Origin: Acidobacteriota bacterium
GTDB taxonomy: Bacteria; Acidobacteriota; Vicinamibacteria; Vicinamibacterales; CAVVIG01
Reading direction: 5' to 3'
DNA length: 64,000 bases
NCBI GenBank assembly: GCA_020850715.1
Contig: JADZED010000027.1
Span: 186,001 to 250,000 of the forward strand
A model generated the notes under the pieces. That model did not search any database and had not been told where the DNA came from. It saw only the letters and a list, made by a program, of their open reading frames with translations. Position numbers and translations under genes: made by a program. This document shows positions 18,206-28,049 of this stretch, piece after piece. How positions within the stretch are numbered: the first letter of the stretch is position 1; each line of letters opens with the position of its first letter.

Positions 18206-18647
18206 GGGCGAGGCGAGATCTCTGTCTCGAGTGCAAACGTTGGCTGGTCCGTGTGAGACACGGTGACCTTGTCCGTGCCTCGCTCCCGCGGGCAGTCGCC
18301 GGCCGGCGTCCGCCTCATGCCCTCAGGTGCGCTCGCCTCACGAACGGCCTCGCGACGTCCTGGAGACGTCCTGCGCTGCGCTCACGGGCAGGCAGTGGTT
18401 GGAGCGGACGCTGGCGGCCTCCAATCGATGGCTGGTAGGCAAGTCGCCGGTCGTCGTAGTGATCCACGCTTCGGGTGGTTCCCGCGTCCTCCTCGGAAGG
18501 AGCTTTCTCCCGAGCTTCCGTGCCCGGCTGCCCCGGCTCGCCCGCGGCGCTGGTGATCTTCGCAGGCGCGCAGGGCATAGAAGATGAGGAGGCCATGTCC
18601 TCCCCTCTCATATCGCCCGATGGAAGAGGAAGCCATGTCCTCCCCTC
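18206..18647. other. Gene-free right border of the island
   Basis: 442 bases. No convincing coding region; the open frames here lack protein-like composition. Holds a hairpin at 18492-18514 (CTCGG/CCGAG with an inner GAG/CTC) without a T-run, and the 40-bp tandem repeat listed next. Possible remnant of the event that inserted the island. Confidence 0.5.
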
Positions 18648-18665
18648 TCATATCGCCCGATGGAA
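18592..18665. repeat. Tandem 34-bp direct repeat (period 40) spanning the end of the DUF1634 gene
   Basis: Identical 34-base copies at 18592-18625 and 18632-18665. On the minus strand each contains TTCCATCGGGCGATATGA, i.e. the last codons and stop of the DUF1634 gene plus about 19 bases downstream. The inner copy is real gene end; the outer copy is a duplicate lying at the island side. Confidence 0.85.
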
Positions 18666-18983
18666 CACGAGCGCCGCCACGGCGCCCGCCAGCAGCTCCG
18701 CGAGCACCAGCGCCGTCAGGCCGGCGAACATCCAGTCGCGCTCGGCCGCGTACTCGACGATCGACAGCACGACGCGCGCGGCCGGCGTGGCGATGAGGAT
18801 GAGGAGACCGGCGGCGAGCGCCCAGGCGGCGGCCGGGGGCGCGAGCGTCTGGAGCACCAGCCCCGCGGCCAGGCACGCGCTCGCGCTCCGCACGCCGATG
18901 CGCAGCAGCCGGCCGATCAGCAGCTCGAGATCGAGATCGCCCTGCCGGCGCGCGCCGATCTCGTCCGCGCCGCGCGGCCTCAC
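18648..18983 (-). CDS. DUF1634 membrane protein
   Basis: 111 residues with three hydrophobic segments (about 25-45, 50-70 and 85-108). DUF1634 proteins are commonly encoded next to TauE/SafE permeases and are thought to be accessory membrane subunits; that is exactly the context here. The GTG start at 18983 overlaps the stop of the permease gene in a GTGA arrangement, so translation is probably coupled. The 3' end is duplicated downstream (see repeat). Confidence 0.8.
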   Translation of the reverse strand: MRPRGADEIGARRQGDLDLELLIGRLLRIGVRSASACLAAGLVLQTLAPPAAAWALAAGLLILIATPAARVVLSIVEYAAERDWMFAGLTALVLAELLAGAVAALVFHRAI

Positions 18984-19813
18984 TGCGCCCCCCGCGCGAA
19001 CATCAGCGCCGCCACGATCAGCAGCACCGCCGACAGCAGCAGCTTCAGCGCGCGGACGGGCAGCCGCGCCGACACCCTCAGCCCCGCCGCCGATCCCACC
19101 TGCACGCCGAGCACCGCCGCCGCCGCGGCGAGCGGCACCACCTGGCCGCTCAGGTAGTAGATGATCACGCCGCTGGTCGCCGTCACTCCAATCATGAACG
19201 CGCTGGTCGCTGCCGCCGCCCGCAGCGGCACGCCGCACCAGCCGTTCAGCACCGGCACCTTCACCACGCCGCCGCCGATGCCGAGCAGCGACGACACGTT
19301 GCCGGCCACGAACGACGCGGCAAGCGCGAGCGGCAGCCGTTTCACGCGGTAGACCACCGTGCCCCCCGACTCGTCGTCGTGAAAGCGGCCGCCGAGCAGG
19401 CCCGGGTCCGCCGAGGCGTCGGCGATCACGTTGCGGCGTCCGGCGCGCAGCACCGTGAGGACCGCGACGGCGGCGGTCACGATTCCAAACAGCTTCTGAA
19501 GCGTCGCCTGCGCGACCAGTTGCGCCGTCAGACCGCCGAGGACCGCCCCGGCCGCCGTCGCGATCTCCAGCACCATGCCGAGCCGGACGTTCATCAGCCG
19601 CTTGCCGGCGCTGCCGGCCGTGACGGCGCCCGAGGTCGCGATCACCGTCGTCAGGCTGATCGCCGCGGCCGACTTGATCGGGAAATGGAGCGCCAGGTTG
19701 AGGAGCGGCACGAGGAACACGCCGCCGCCGATGCCGAAGAGCGCGCCGACCGCGCCGGCCAGGACGCCCGCGCAGAAGATGATCAGCGCGAGCAGCAGCG
19801 TGATCTCCGGCAC
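18980..19813 (-). CDS. TauE/SafE family anion/sulfite exporter
   Basis: 277 residues and about eight hydrophobic helices in two homologous halves, each with the family's FGIGGG-type loop (GALFGIGGGVFLVP near 25 and SSLLGIGGGVVKVP near 170). Family members export sulfite, sulfoacetate or related organosulfur anions across the inner membrane; the substrate here is unknown. GTG start at 19813, three bases after the stop of the ketopantoate reductase gene, and a four-base overlap with the DUF1634 gene. The three probably form one operon. Confidence 0.88.
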   Translation of the reverse strand: MPEITLLLALIIFCAGVLAGAVGALFGIGGGVFLVPLLNLALHFPIKSAAAISLTTVIATSGAVTAGSAGKRLMNVRLGMVLEIATAAGAVLGGLTAQLVAQATLQKLFGIVTAAVAVLTVLRAGRRNVIADASADPGLLGGRFHDDESGGTVVYRVKRLPLALAASFVAGNVSSLLGIGGGVVKVPVLNGWCGVPLRAAAATSAFMIGVTATSGVIIYYLSGQVVPLAAAAAVLGVQVGSAAGLRVSARLPVRALKLLLSAVLLIVAALMFARGAQ

Positions 19814-19816
19814 CGA

Positions 19817-20770
19817 TCAGTCCGGTCGCGCGGCGGGGCGCGCGTGCGGCGCGAGGACGGCGTAGAGCGCCGACGCGATCGGCGTCGGTACGCCGGCGCG
19901 GGCGCCGCGGCGCACCACGCTGCCGAGCAGCGCCTCGACCTCGATCGGCTTGCCCTGCTGCAGGTCGATCAGCAGCGAGGAGCGCGTCGAGGCCGGGATC
20001 GAGCTCACGTAGCCGGCGATCCGCTCGATGAGCCCGGGCGCGAGCGCCACCCCTTCGGCGGCGGCCACCGCCTCGACCTCGCGGCATCCGGCCAGGATCG
20101 TCTCGCGCGTCGCCGGGTTCGACCACAGCGGGCCGATCGGGACGCGGGCCGCGCCGGTGAATCCCGCGAAGGGCGAGAGATAGCAGAACTTCTCCCAGAT
20201 CGCCGCGCGGGCGTCGGCCACCGCCTCCGACTCGATGCCCGCGGCGAGAAACGCCTCGTGAATCGCCCTCACGCGATCGGAGACGCGCGCGGACTGCCCG
20301 AACACCTCGCCGAACACGATCCGCTGGTGCGTCCCCGTCTGCTCGATGCGCCCGGGCGCGGCGAGGGCGGTCGCAACGTAGGCGGAGCCGCCGAGCACCC
20401 GGCCCGATCCGATGGCGGCCGCCAGCGCGTCGACGCTGTCGACGCCGTTCTGCAGCGTCAGCGCGATCGCGCGATCGCGCGCGACTGCTGCGAGCAGCGG
20501 CACCGCTTCGTCGTTGCTGTAGGCCTTGACGGCGAAGATGGCGACATCGACCGGCGGAACCCGGGCGGCGTCCTGCTCGGCGCGCACGGCGAGCGAGAGA
20601 TCGCCCAGCGGGCTGCGGATCGACAGGCCGCGCTCGCGCAGCGCGGCGAGGTGGGCGCCGCGGGCGACGAAGGTCACCTCCGCGCCCGATTGCGCCAGCC
20701 GCGCACCGCAGTAGCCGCCGACGGCCCCCGATCCGACGATGGCGAACCGGAGCGGCGTCACCGGCAACAC
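19817..20770 (-). CDS. panE: 2-dehydropantoate 2-reductase (ketopantoate reductase)
   Basis: NADPH-dependent reduction of ketopantoate to pantoate in pantothenate/CoA synthesis. 317 residues. Rossmann motif VGSGAVGGYCGARL near the N-terminus, a lysine in FAVKAYSND (catalytic region), LQNGVD, and the C-terminal helical domain (KFCYLSPFAG, SSLLIDLQQGKPIEVE) all match the family. The start is uncertain: GTG 20770, TTG 20767 and GTG 20761 are all in frame, and the last would begin with the conserved first strand. Distant paralogues of this family have other 2-oxoacid substrates. Confidence 0.85.
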   Translation of the reverse strand: MLPVTPLRFAIVGSGAVGGYCGARLAQSGAEVTFVARGAHLAALRERGLSIRSPLGDLSLAVRAEQDAARVPPVDVAIFAVKAYSNDEAVPLLAAVARDRAIALTLQNGVDSVDALAAAIGSGRVLGGSAYVATALAAPGRIEQTGTHQRIVFGEVFGQSARVSDRVRAIHEAFLAAGIESEAVADARAAIWEKFCYLSPFAGFTGAARVPIGPLWSNPATRETILAGCREVEAVAAAEGVALAPGLIERIAGYVSSIPASTRSSLLIDLQQGKPIEVEALLGSVVRRGARAGVPTPIASALYAVLAPHARPAARPD

Positions 20771-20792
20771 CGGGCCTCCCGGCCGGCGCCAG

Positions 20793-22376
20793 TCATCCGA
20801 CGGGTGCGCCCACCTTGATCAGCGCGCACTCGAGGCTGTCGACCAGCGCCTGGAGGCTGGCTTCGACGATGTTCTCGTTGACGCCGATCGTGCCCCAGTC
20901 GGAAACGCCGTCGGTCGACTCGATCAGCACGCGCGTCGTCGCGGCGGTGCCGCTGGTCGAGTCGATGATGCGCACCTTGTAGTCGGTGAGCCGGACGGCC
21001 GCCAGTTGCGGGTAGAACTTCACGAGCGCGGCGCGCAGGGCGGCGTCGAGCGCGTTCACCGGGCCGTCGCCCTCGGCGACGGTGTGGGCCTGCTCGCTGC
21101 CGACGCGCACCTTGACGGTCGCTTCGACGATCGAGGCGCCGCCCTCGGCGCGCATCGAGACGTGATAGGCGTCGACGTCGAACCTCTTGCGCTCGTCGAG
21201 AAACACGCGCCGCAGCAGGACCATCAGCGATCCGTCGGCCGCTTCGAACTCGTACCCGCGATGCTCGAGCTCCTTGATGCGCGCCAGCACCGCCTTCAGC
21301 CTGGCGCTGTCGGCCGACAGATCGAACCCGAGCTCCTTCGCCTTGAGGACGATGTTGCTGCGGCCGGCCAGGTCGCTCACCAGCACGTGCCGCGTGTTGC
21401 CGACCGAGGCCGGGTCGATGTGCTCGTAGCTGCTCAGCACCTTCTGCACGGCATTCACGTGCGTGCCCCCCTTGTGCGAGAAGGCGGAGGCGCCGACCCA
21501 CGGCAGGCGGGGGTTCGGCCGCAGGTTGGCCGTCTCGTCGACGAACTGCGAGAGCTCGGTCAACAGCCTCAGCGAGGCCGCCGGCACCGAGGGGCGCTTC
21601 ATCTTGAAGTGCAGGTTCGGGATGACGCTCGTCAGGTTGCAGTTGCCCGTGCGCTCGCCGATGCCGTTGATCGTCCCCTGCACGTGCGTGGCGCCCGCCT
21701 CGATCCCGGCCAGCGCGTTGGCGACGCCAAGGCCGATGTCGTCGTGCGTGTGGATCCCGATGCGCACGGCCAGCGCCGCGCGTGCCGCGCGCGTGATTTC
21801 CGCGATCTCGCCCGGCAGCGATCCGCCGTTGGTGTCGCAGAGCGTCACGATGTCGGCGCCCGCCCGCTCCGCCGCGGCGAGCGTCGCGAGCGCGAACTCG
21901 GCGTCGTCCTTGTAGCCGTCGAACGCGTGCTCGGCGTCGTACACGACGAAGACGCCGTGCCGCTTCAGCAAGCCGATCGTGTCCGCGATCATCGCGAGGT
22001 TCTCTTCCGCCGTCGTCTGCAGCACCTCGCGGACGTGCAGCATCGAGGTCTTGCCGAAGATCGTCACGACGGGCGTCGCCGCCGCGATCAGGAGCCGGAC
22101 CTGCTCGTCGGATTCGGCCGTCGTCCCCTTGCGCCGCGTGGAGCCGAACGCCGCGAGCTTCGCCGTCCTGAAGCGGCGGTGCTTCGCCTCGGCAAAGAAC
22201 TCGATGTCGCGCGGGTTCGAGCCGGGCCAGCCGCCTTCGATGTAGTGGACGCCGAAGGCGTCGAGCCGCTCGGCGATCCGCAGCTTGTCGGAGACGGAGA
22301 ACGAGACGCCGAGCCCCTGCGTCCCGTCGCGCAGGGTCGTATCGTAGATCTCGATGAGGTCGTGGCTGCTGTCCAT
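20793..22376 (-). CDS. cimA: (R)-citramalate synthase
   Basis: Condenses pyruvate and acetyl-CoA to citramalate, the first step of the threonine-independent route to 2-oxobutyrate and isoleucine. 527 residues. Catalytic DTTLRDG at 12-18 and metal-binding HTHDDIGLG near 212 mark the DRE-TIM metallolyase barrel; the LeuA-type regulatory C-terminal domain (about 390-520, ending with a VIESTDG-type strand and GVNENIVEAS) is present. The FGKTSMLHV segment is typical of the long CimA branch. The ATG at 22376 begins the family's conserved N-terminus. Divergent from the DinB gene. Confidence 0.9.
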   Translation of the reverse strand: MDSSHDLIEIYDTTLRDGTQGLGVSFSVSDKLRIAERLDAFGVHYIEGGWPGSNPRDIEFFAEAKHRRFRTAKLAAFGSTRRKGTTAESDEQVRLLIAAATPVVTIFGKTSMLHVREVLQTTAEENLAMIADTIGLLKRHGVFVVYDAEHAFDGYKDDAEFALATLAAAERAGADIVTLCDTNGGSLPGEIAEITRAARAALAVRIGIHTHDDIGLGVANALAGIEAGATHVQGTINGIGERTGNCNLTSVIPNLHFKMKRPSVPAASLRLLTELSQFVDETANLRPNPRLPWVGASAFSHKGGTHVNAVQKVLSSYEHIDPASVGNTRHVLVSDLAGRSNIVLKAKELGFDLSADSARLKAVLARIKELEHRGYEFEAADGSLMVLLRRVFLDERKRFDVDAYHVSMRAEGGASIVEATVKVRVGSEQAHTVAEGDGPVNALDAALRAALVKFYPQLAAVRLTDYKVRIIDSTSGTAATTRVLIESTDGVSDWGTIGVNENIVEASLQALVDSLECALIKVGAPVG

Positions 22377-22398
22377 GCGCCTGAGCCGTCCCTGCAAC

Positions 22399-22428
22399 TT
22401 TACATCGGTTCGCGCGGCCCCATATAGT
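22399..22428 (+). promoter_or_regulatory. Sigma-70-type promoter for the DinB gene
   Basis: TTTACA (22399-22404), an 18-base spacer and TATAGT (22423-22428). The predicted start is near 22435, followed by the ribosome site AGGAGGGGG before the ATG at 22463. It lies in the 86-base divergent gap with cimA. Confidence 0.65.
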
Positions 22429-22462
22429 TGCCGGTTGGACGTCAAACCAGGAGGGGGCGGAG

Positions 22463-23020
22463 ATGACCTACTACGGAGGCAGGGAGCTGGCCGCGGCGTT
22501 TCGCACCGTGCGCCGCAACACGATCGGGATGGCCGGAGAGATTCCCGAAGAGAAGTACGGGTTCCGTCCGGCACCCGACTGCCGGAGCGTTGCCCATACG
22601 CTCGCGCACATCGCGCTGCTGACCCGCTTCTCGACGCACGTGCACGGCACCGGCGTGACCGACCTGGCCACCATCGATTTCCCGGCATTCATGCAGGCCG
22701 CGGCGGCCGAGGAGGCCAAGCCGCGAACCAAGGCCGAGCTCCTGGCGCTGCTGAAGACCGAGGGCGACCTCTTCGCAGCCTTCCTCGAGGGGTGCTCCGA
22801 GGCGTTCCTCGCCGAGCGCGTGGCGATGCCGCCGGGCGCCGAGCCGGCCAGCAAGAGCCGCTTCGAGATGCTGATGTCGGCCAAGGAGCACGAGATGCAC
22901 CACCGCGGACAGCTGATGACGGCGCAGCGCATGCTGGGCCTGGTGCCGCACCTCACGCGCCAGGCGCAGGAACGTTTCGCCGCGCGCGCCGCGGCAGCTC
23001 AGGCGCAGGCTGGACGCTGA
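22463..23020 (+). CDS. DinB-family metal-dependent hydrolase/thiol-transferase-like protein
   Basis: 185 residues, four-helix bundle fold. The three family histidines are visible: in SVAHTLAHIALL (about 48-52) and in KEHEMHHRGQL near 140. Members bind a divalent metal; some are thiol S-transferases, most are uncharacterised. It has its own sigma-70 promoter and a strong ribosome site (AGGAGGGGG). Ala-rich C-terminal tail. Cytosolic, no signal peptide. Confidence 0.85.
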   Translation: MTYYGGRELAAAFRTVRRNTIGMAGEIPEEKYGFRPAPDCRSVAHTLAHIALLTRFSTHVHGTGVTDLATIDFPAFMQAAAAEEAKPRTKAELLALLKTEGDLFAAFLEGCSEAFLAERVAMPPGAEPASKSRFEMLMSAKEHEMHHRGQLMTAQRMLGLVPHLTRQAQERFAARAAAAQAQAGR

Positions 23021-23043
23021 GCTCCAGGTCCGGTCCGCAGCAC

Positions 23044-23049
23044 TACACT
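23044..23049 (+). promoter_or_regulatory. -10 box TACACT, seven bases before pruA
   Basis: TANNNT-type box, 7-base gap, then ATG at 23057; no ribosome site. Supports a leaderless transcript and the ATG rather than the in-frame GTG at 23051. Confidence 0.5.
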
Positions 23050-23056
23050 GGTGGGC

Positions 23057-24694
<1,638 letters not shown>

Positions 24695-24707
24695 GGCGGC
24701 CGGCCCG

Positions 24708-26795
24708 ATGAACCGATTGGGCTTCCTCTCCGGCGCCGCGCTCGCCGGCGCCCTTGGCGGCTGGTCGCTCCTTGCGTCGCAGGGCGAGGCGGGCGCGATC
24801 TTCGGTTTCACCCAGGCGTCGTCGTCGATCGAGCGCGCCCTCGAGCGGCGATTCCTGTCGATGCCCCGGGCCGACCTGATCGAGCAGGCGCACGCCCTGC
24901 TCACCGCCGAACCGCACGCGGCCGGATCGGCGCGCGATCGCGCGCTGGCCGAGTGGGTGCGCGATCGCTGGCGTGAGTACGGACTCGATCGCGTCGAGAT
25001 CGTCGAGCACCAGGTGCTGGCGCCCTCCGCAGTCGAAGTCGTCGTCGAGATGCCGGGTGGGGCTCCGCCGTGGCGCGCGTCGATGCGGGAGGCGCCGCTC
25101 GAGGCCGGCCCGCCGCCCGGCGTCGAGATCGGCCCCGCCTACCACGCGTTTTCCGCTTCCGGCGACATCACGGCGCCCGTCGTGTTCGCCGGCGCCGGGA
25201 CCGACGACGAGTACGACTGGCTCGAAGCGCACGGCATCGCCGTGAAGGGCCGCATCGCCCTCGTGCGCTATTCGGTGCCGTACGTCTACCGCGGCTTCAA
25301 GGCGTGGACCGCCCAGCGCCGCGGCGCCGCGGGCATCCTGATCTATTCCGATCCGGCCGATGATGGCTCGCGCAAGGGGCCCGCCTATCCGGATGGCCCG
25401 TGGGGGCCCGACAGCCGCATCCAGCGCGGCGCCATCGGCTACACCTTCAACGTGCCCGGCGATCCGCTCACGCCCGGGTGGGCCTCGGTCCCGGGCGCCA
25501 GGCGCGTCGCCGTGCGGGACGCGCCGGCGATGCCGGCCATCCTGAGCGCTCCGTTGTCGGCGCGCGATGCCGGCGCCATCCTGCGCGCGCTCGACGGCCC
25601 CGACGTGCCCCGCGCGTGGCAGGGTGGTCTGCCGCTCGCCTACCGCGCCGGCGGCACGACGACGGTCCACATGCGCGTGCGGATGGACGACGCCGTCCGT
25701 CCGATCTGGTCGGTGATCGGCCGGATCGCCGGGTCCGAGCGGCCCGACGACCTCGTCGTCGTCGGCAATCACCGCGACGCGTGGGTGTTCGGCGGCGTCG
25801 ATCCGGCGACCGGAACGGCGGCCCTGATGGAGCTGGCGCGCACGCTCGGTGGGCTCGCGCAGCGGGGCTGGCTGCCGAAACGGACGATCGTCTTTGCGAG
25901 CTGGGACGGCGAGGAGCTCGCGCTCACCGGCTCGACCGAGTGGGGCGAGCAGAACGAGCGGACGCTGTCGGCGCACGCGGTCGCCTACATCAACGTGGAC
26001 AGTGCGGCGTCGGGCGCGACCTTTCAGGCGACGGCCGTGCCCTCGCTCAATCGGCTCGTGCGCGAAGCGGCGGACGTTGTCGTCGATCCCGAGAGCGGAC
26101 GCTCGATTGCCGCCTCAGCGCGGAGGGGCCCGGATCTGGTCAACAATCGCATCGGTACCGGCTCGGATTACTCCGTGTTCCTCAACCATCTCGGCGTGCC
26201 GATTGCCGACCTGTCGTTCACCGGGCCCTACGGCGTCTATCATTCCGCCTACGACACCCATCGCTTCGTGCAGCGCTTCGGCGATCCCGGGTTCCGCTAC
26301 CAGCTCGCGATGACGCGGCTCTGGGGGCTGATCGCGCTGCGGCTGGCGAACGCCGACCTGCTGCCGTTCGACTACCGGCCGTACGCCGCACGCGTGCGCG
26401 AGTTCATCGAGGAGGTCCGATCGAGCCAGCCGCCGCACCGCGCCTCGCTGCCTCTGCTGCGCCAGGCGGCGGATCGTTTTTCCGCGGCCGCCGGCGCCGC
26501 CGGCACCCGCATGGAGGCGGTGCTCGCATCGATCGGCGCAGACGAGGAGGAACGGACCGCGATCAATCAGGCGCTGATGGCCGTGGAACGCGCGTTCGTC
26601 GATCCGAACGGACTCGCGGAACGTCCGTGGTATCGCCATCTGATCTACGCACCGGCGCCGAGCTACCAAGCCGAGCCCGTGCCCGGCGTGGCCGAGGCCG
26701 TGCGGTCCGGCGATCCGCAGCGCGTCGCCGCGGAGGCCGAGCGCCTCGCCCGCGCGCTCGACCGCGCCGCTGCGATTCTCGATCCGGCGCCCTGA
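24708..26795 (+). CDS. Secreted M28 zinc peptidase, glutamate-carboxypeptidase-II (PSMA)-like
   Basis: 695 residues. N-terminal signal-like hydrophobic segment (about 5-30), a protease-associated domain (about 150-270), the M28 catalytic core and a transferrin-receptor-like dimerisation domain at the C-terminus (about 560-690). The co-catalytic zinc set is complete: His355 (GNHRDAW), Asp365 (VDPATG), Glu402/Glu403 (DGEE), Asp431 (NVDSAAS) and His512 (YHSAYD). Family members remove C-terminal glutamate or act as broad aminopeptidases. It may be co-transcribed with pruA 13 bases upstream, which would fit amino-acid scavenging. Confidence 0.9.
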   Translation: MNRLGFLSGAALAGALGGWSLLASQGEAGAIFGFTQASSSIERALERRFLSMPRADLIEQAHALLTAEPHAAGSARDRALAEWVRDRWREYGLDRVEIVEHQVLAPSAVEVVVEMPGGAPPWRASMREAPLEAGPPPGVEIGPAYHAFSASGDITAPVVFAGAGTDDEYDWLEAHGIAVKGRIALVRYSVPYVYRGFKAWTAQRRGAAGILIYSDPADDGSRKGPAYPDGPWGPDSRIQRGAIGYTFNVPGDPLTPGWASVPGARRVAVRDAPAMPAILSAPLSARDAGAILRALDGPDVPRAWQGGLPLAYRAGGTTTVHMRVRMDDAVRPIWSVIGRIAGSERPDDLVVVGNHRDAWVFGGVDPATGTAALMELARTLGGLAQRGWLPKRTIVFASWDGEELALTGSTEWGEQNERTLSAHAVAYINVDSAASGATFQATAVPSLNRLVREAADVVVDPESGRSIAASARRGPDLVNNRIGTGSDYSVFLNHLGVPIADLSFTGPYGVYHSAYDTHRFVQRFGDPGFRYQLAMTRLWGLIALRLANADLLPFDYRPYAARVREFIEEVRSSQPPHRASLPLLRQAADRFSAAAGAAGTRMEAVLASIGADEEERTAINQALMAVERAFVDPNGLAERPWYRHLIYAPAPSYQAEPVPGVAEAVRSGDPQRVAAEAERLARALDRAAAILDPAP

Positions 26796-26806
26796 GCCGC
26801 GCGTCC

Positions 26807-26812
26807 TATAAT
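26807..26812 (+). promoter_or_regulatory. Perfect -10 box TATAAT before the esterase gene
   Basis: TATAAT, 7-base gap, ATG at 26820. No ribosome site fits, so the mRNA is probably leaderless. Confidence 0.6.
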
Positions 26813-26819
26813 CGCCCGC

Positions 26820-27617
26820 ATGGCCGCGACATATTTCCCGCGCCGGTGGCTCTTTTCCGCGCTCCTCGCCGCCGTACTTCTCCATCCCGCCCCCGCACGC
26901 GCCCAGGGGCGCATCGTCATCGAAACGATCGACGGCCGGCAGGTCATCACCTACCTGCCGCCGGGCTACGACGGCGACGCCGGGCGCCGCTACCCGGTCG
27001 TCTACCTGCTGCACGGCGGAGGCGGCACGCCGCAGTCGTTTCTCGCGGGCAACTACTCGGGCCTCAACATCATGACGACCATGAACAATCTCGTGCGCCT
27101 GAACGTGGTGCGCGAGATGATCATCGTCATGCCCGACATCAACGGGGTGTATCAGGATTTCATCGCGACCGAGCTGGTGGGCCACGTCGACGCGACCTAC
27201 CGGACGATCGCCCGCCGCCAGAGCCGCGGCATCGGCGGCCATTCGCGCGGCGGCTGCGGAGCGTTTCTGCTGGCCACCGATCATCCGGAGCTCTTCAGCG
27301 CCGTCTATGGCATGAGCGCGAGCTGCCTGGATCGGGAGACCGAACGGGTCGAAGGCGCGCCCGGCCAGGGGCTGCGCGAGCCGCTCGCCGCGCGGATCGC
27401 CGGCCTGAAACCGGCAATCGAACAGGTCAAGGTGGCGTTCGACGTCGGTACCGAGGATCGGCTGCTCCGCGCGAATCAGAGCCTGGCCGCCGCGATGGAG
27501 CGCGCGGGCATTCCCCACGCGTTCGAGGCCTACCCGGGCGATCACAATGGTGTCATTCGCCAGCGGATCGCCACCAAGCTGCTGCCGTTCTTCTCCAGGG
27601 AGCTCGCCGCCTACTGA
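26820..27617 (+). CDS. Secreted esterase D/A-type alpha/beta hydrolase
   Basis: 265 residues. Signal peptide to about residue 28 (ends PARAQ). Esterase fold with YLPPGYDGDAGRRYPVVYLL and the oxyanion glycine run LLHGGGG. The nucleophile is Ser142 in GGHSRGG, His242 in YPGDHNG, and a probable acid Asp in FDVGTEDR. Relatives include feruloyl and acetyl-xylan esterases and mycolyl-transferase-like proteins; the substrate cannot be inferred. Likely periplasmic. Confidence 0.88.
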   Translation: MAATYFPRRWLFSALLAAVLLHPAPARAQGRIVIETIDGRQVITYLPPGYDGDAGRRYPVVYLLHGGGGTPQSFLAGNYSGLNIMTTMNNLVRLNVVREMIIVMPDINGVYQDFIATELVGHVDATYRTIARRQSRGIGGHSRGGCGAFLLATDHPELFSAVYGMSASCLDRETERVEGAPGQGLREPLAARIAGLKPAIEQVKVAFDVGTEDRLLRANQSLAAAMERAGIPHAFEAYPGDHNGVIRQRIATKLLPFFSRELAAY

Positions 27618-27655
27618 CGCCTCGACTGGCACCGTCCTTGCGATCCGCGGCGGTC

Positions 27656-27982
27656 ATGCGCCCCCTCCATTCGCTGGAGTATCTCGACGAGCTCGAAGCG
27701 CGGGTCGATCGGAGCCGTCACTGCGATCGACACGTCCGCGTGCTGCGGTGGATCTTCAGCCGCGACGAGGACGAAACGGTCGTCTGCGAGCTGGGCCTGA
27801 CGGGCGAGGATTCAGAGTACGAGCTGCGCGTGCCTGCGCGCTGGAGTCCCACGGGCGCGTCGATCGAACGGTTCGACGACGCCCTCACGGCGTTCCAGCG
27901 GCACGCGATGATCGAGCGGCTGCTGCTCGACGACGGCTGGACGCTGCACGAGTTCCAGTCGGAGCAGGTTACCGTGCACTGA
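27656..27982 (+). CDS. Small conserved-looking protein of unknown function
   Basis: 108 residues from the ATG at 27656. No known family recognised. Composition is protein-like: acidic, with strands such as ETVVCELGLTG and YELRVPARWSP and a C-terminal helix (FQRHAMIERLLLDDGW). Cytosolic by appearance. No clear ribosome site or -10 box; it may be transcribed with the esterase 38 bases upstream. Could be a small beta-sheet DNA- or protein-binding fold, but this is a guess. Confidence 0.65.
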   Translation: MRPLHSLEYLDELEARVDRSRHCDRHVRVLRWIFSRDEDETVVCELGLTGEDSEYELRVPARWSPTGASIERFDDALTAFQRHAMIERLLLDDGWTLHEFQSEQVTVH

Positions 27983-28013
27983 ATGGCGGCCGCCGGCCTT
28001 GCGGGCGCGCGAC

Positions 28014-28043
28014 TTTACCTGCGCACGGATCGGCCGGTCTAAT
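28014..28043 (+). promoter_or_regulatory. Promoter for the DUF1800 gene (TTTACC-18-TCTAAT)
   Basis: -35-like TTTACC (28014-28019), 18-base spacer, -10 TCTAAT (28038-28043), then 6 bases to the ATG at 28050. Predicts a leaderless start and argues against the longer frame from a TTG at 27999. Confidence 0.55.
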
Positions 28044-28049
28044 CGCGGC

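Noticed and set aside
18206-18611. Group II intron or ncRNA remnant at the right border of the island
   Set aside because: Only one modest hairpin was found; no domain V-like stem or reverse-transcriptase sequence.
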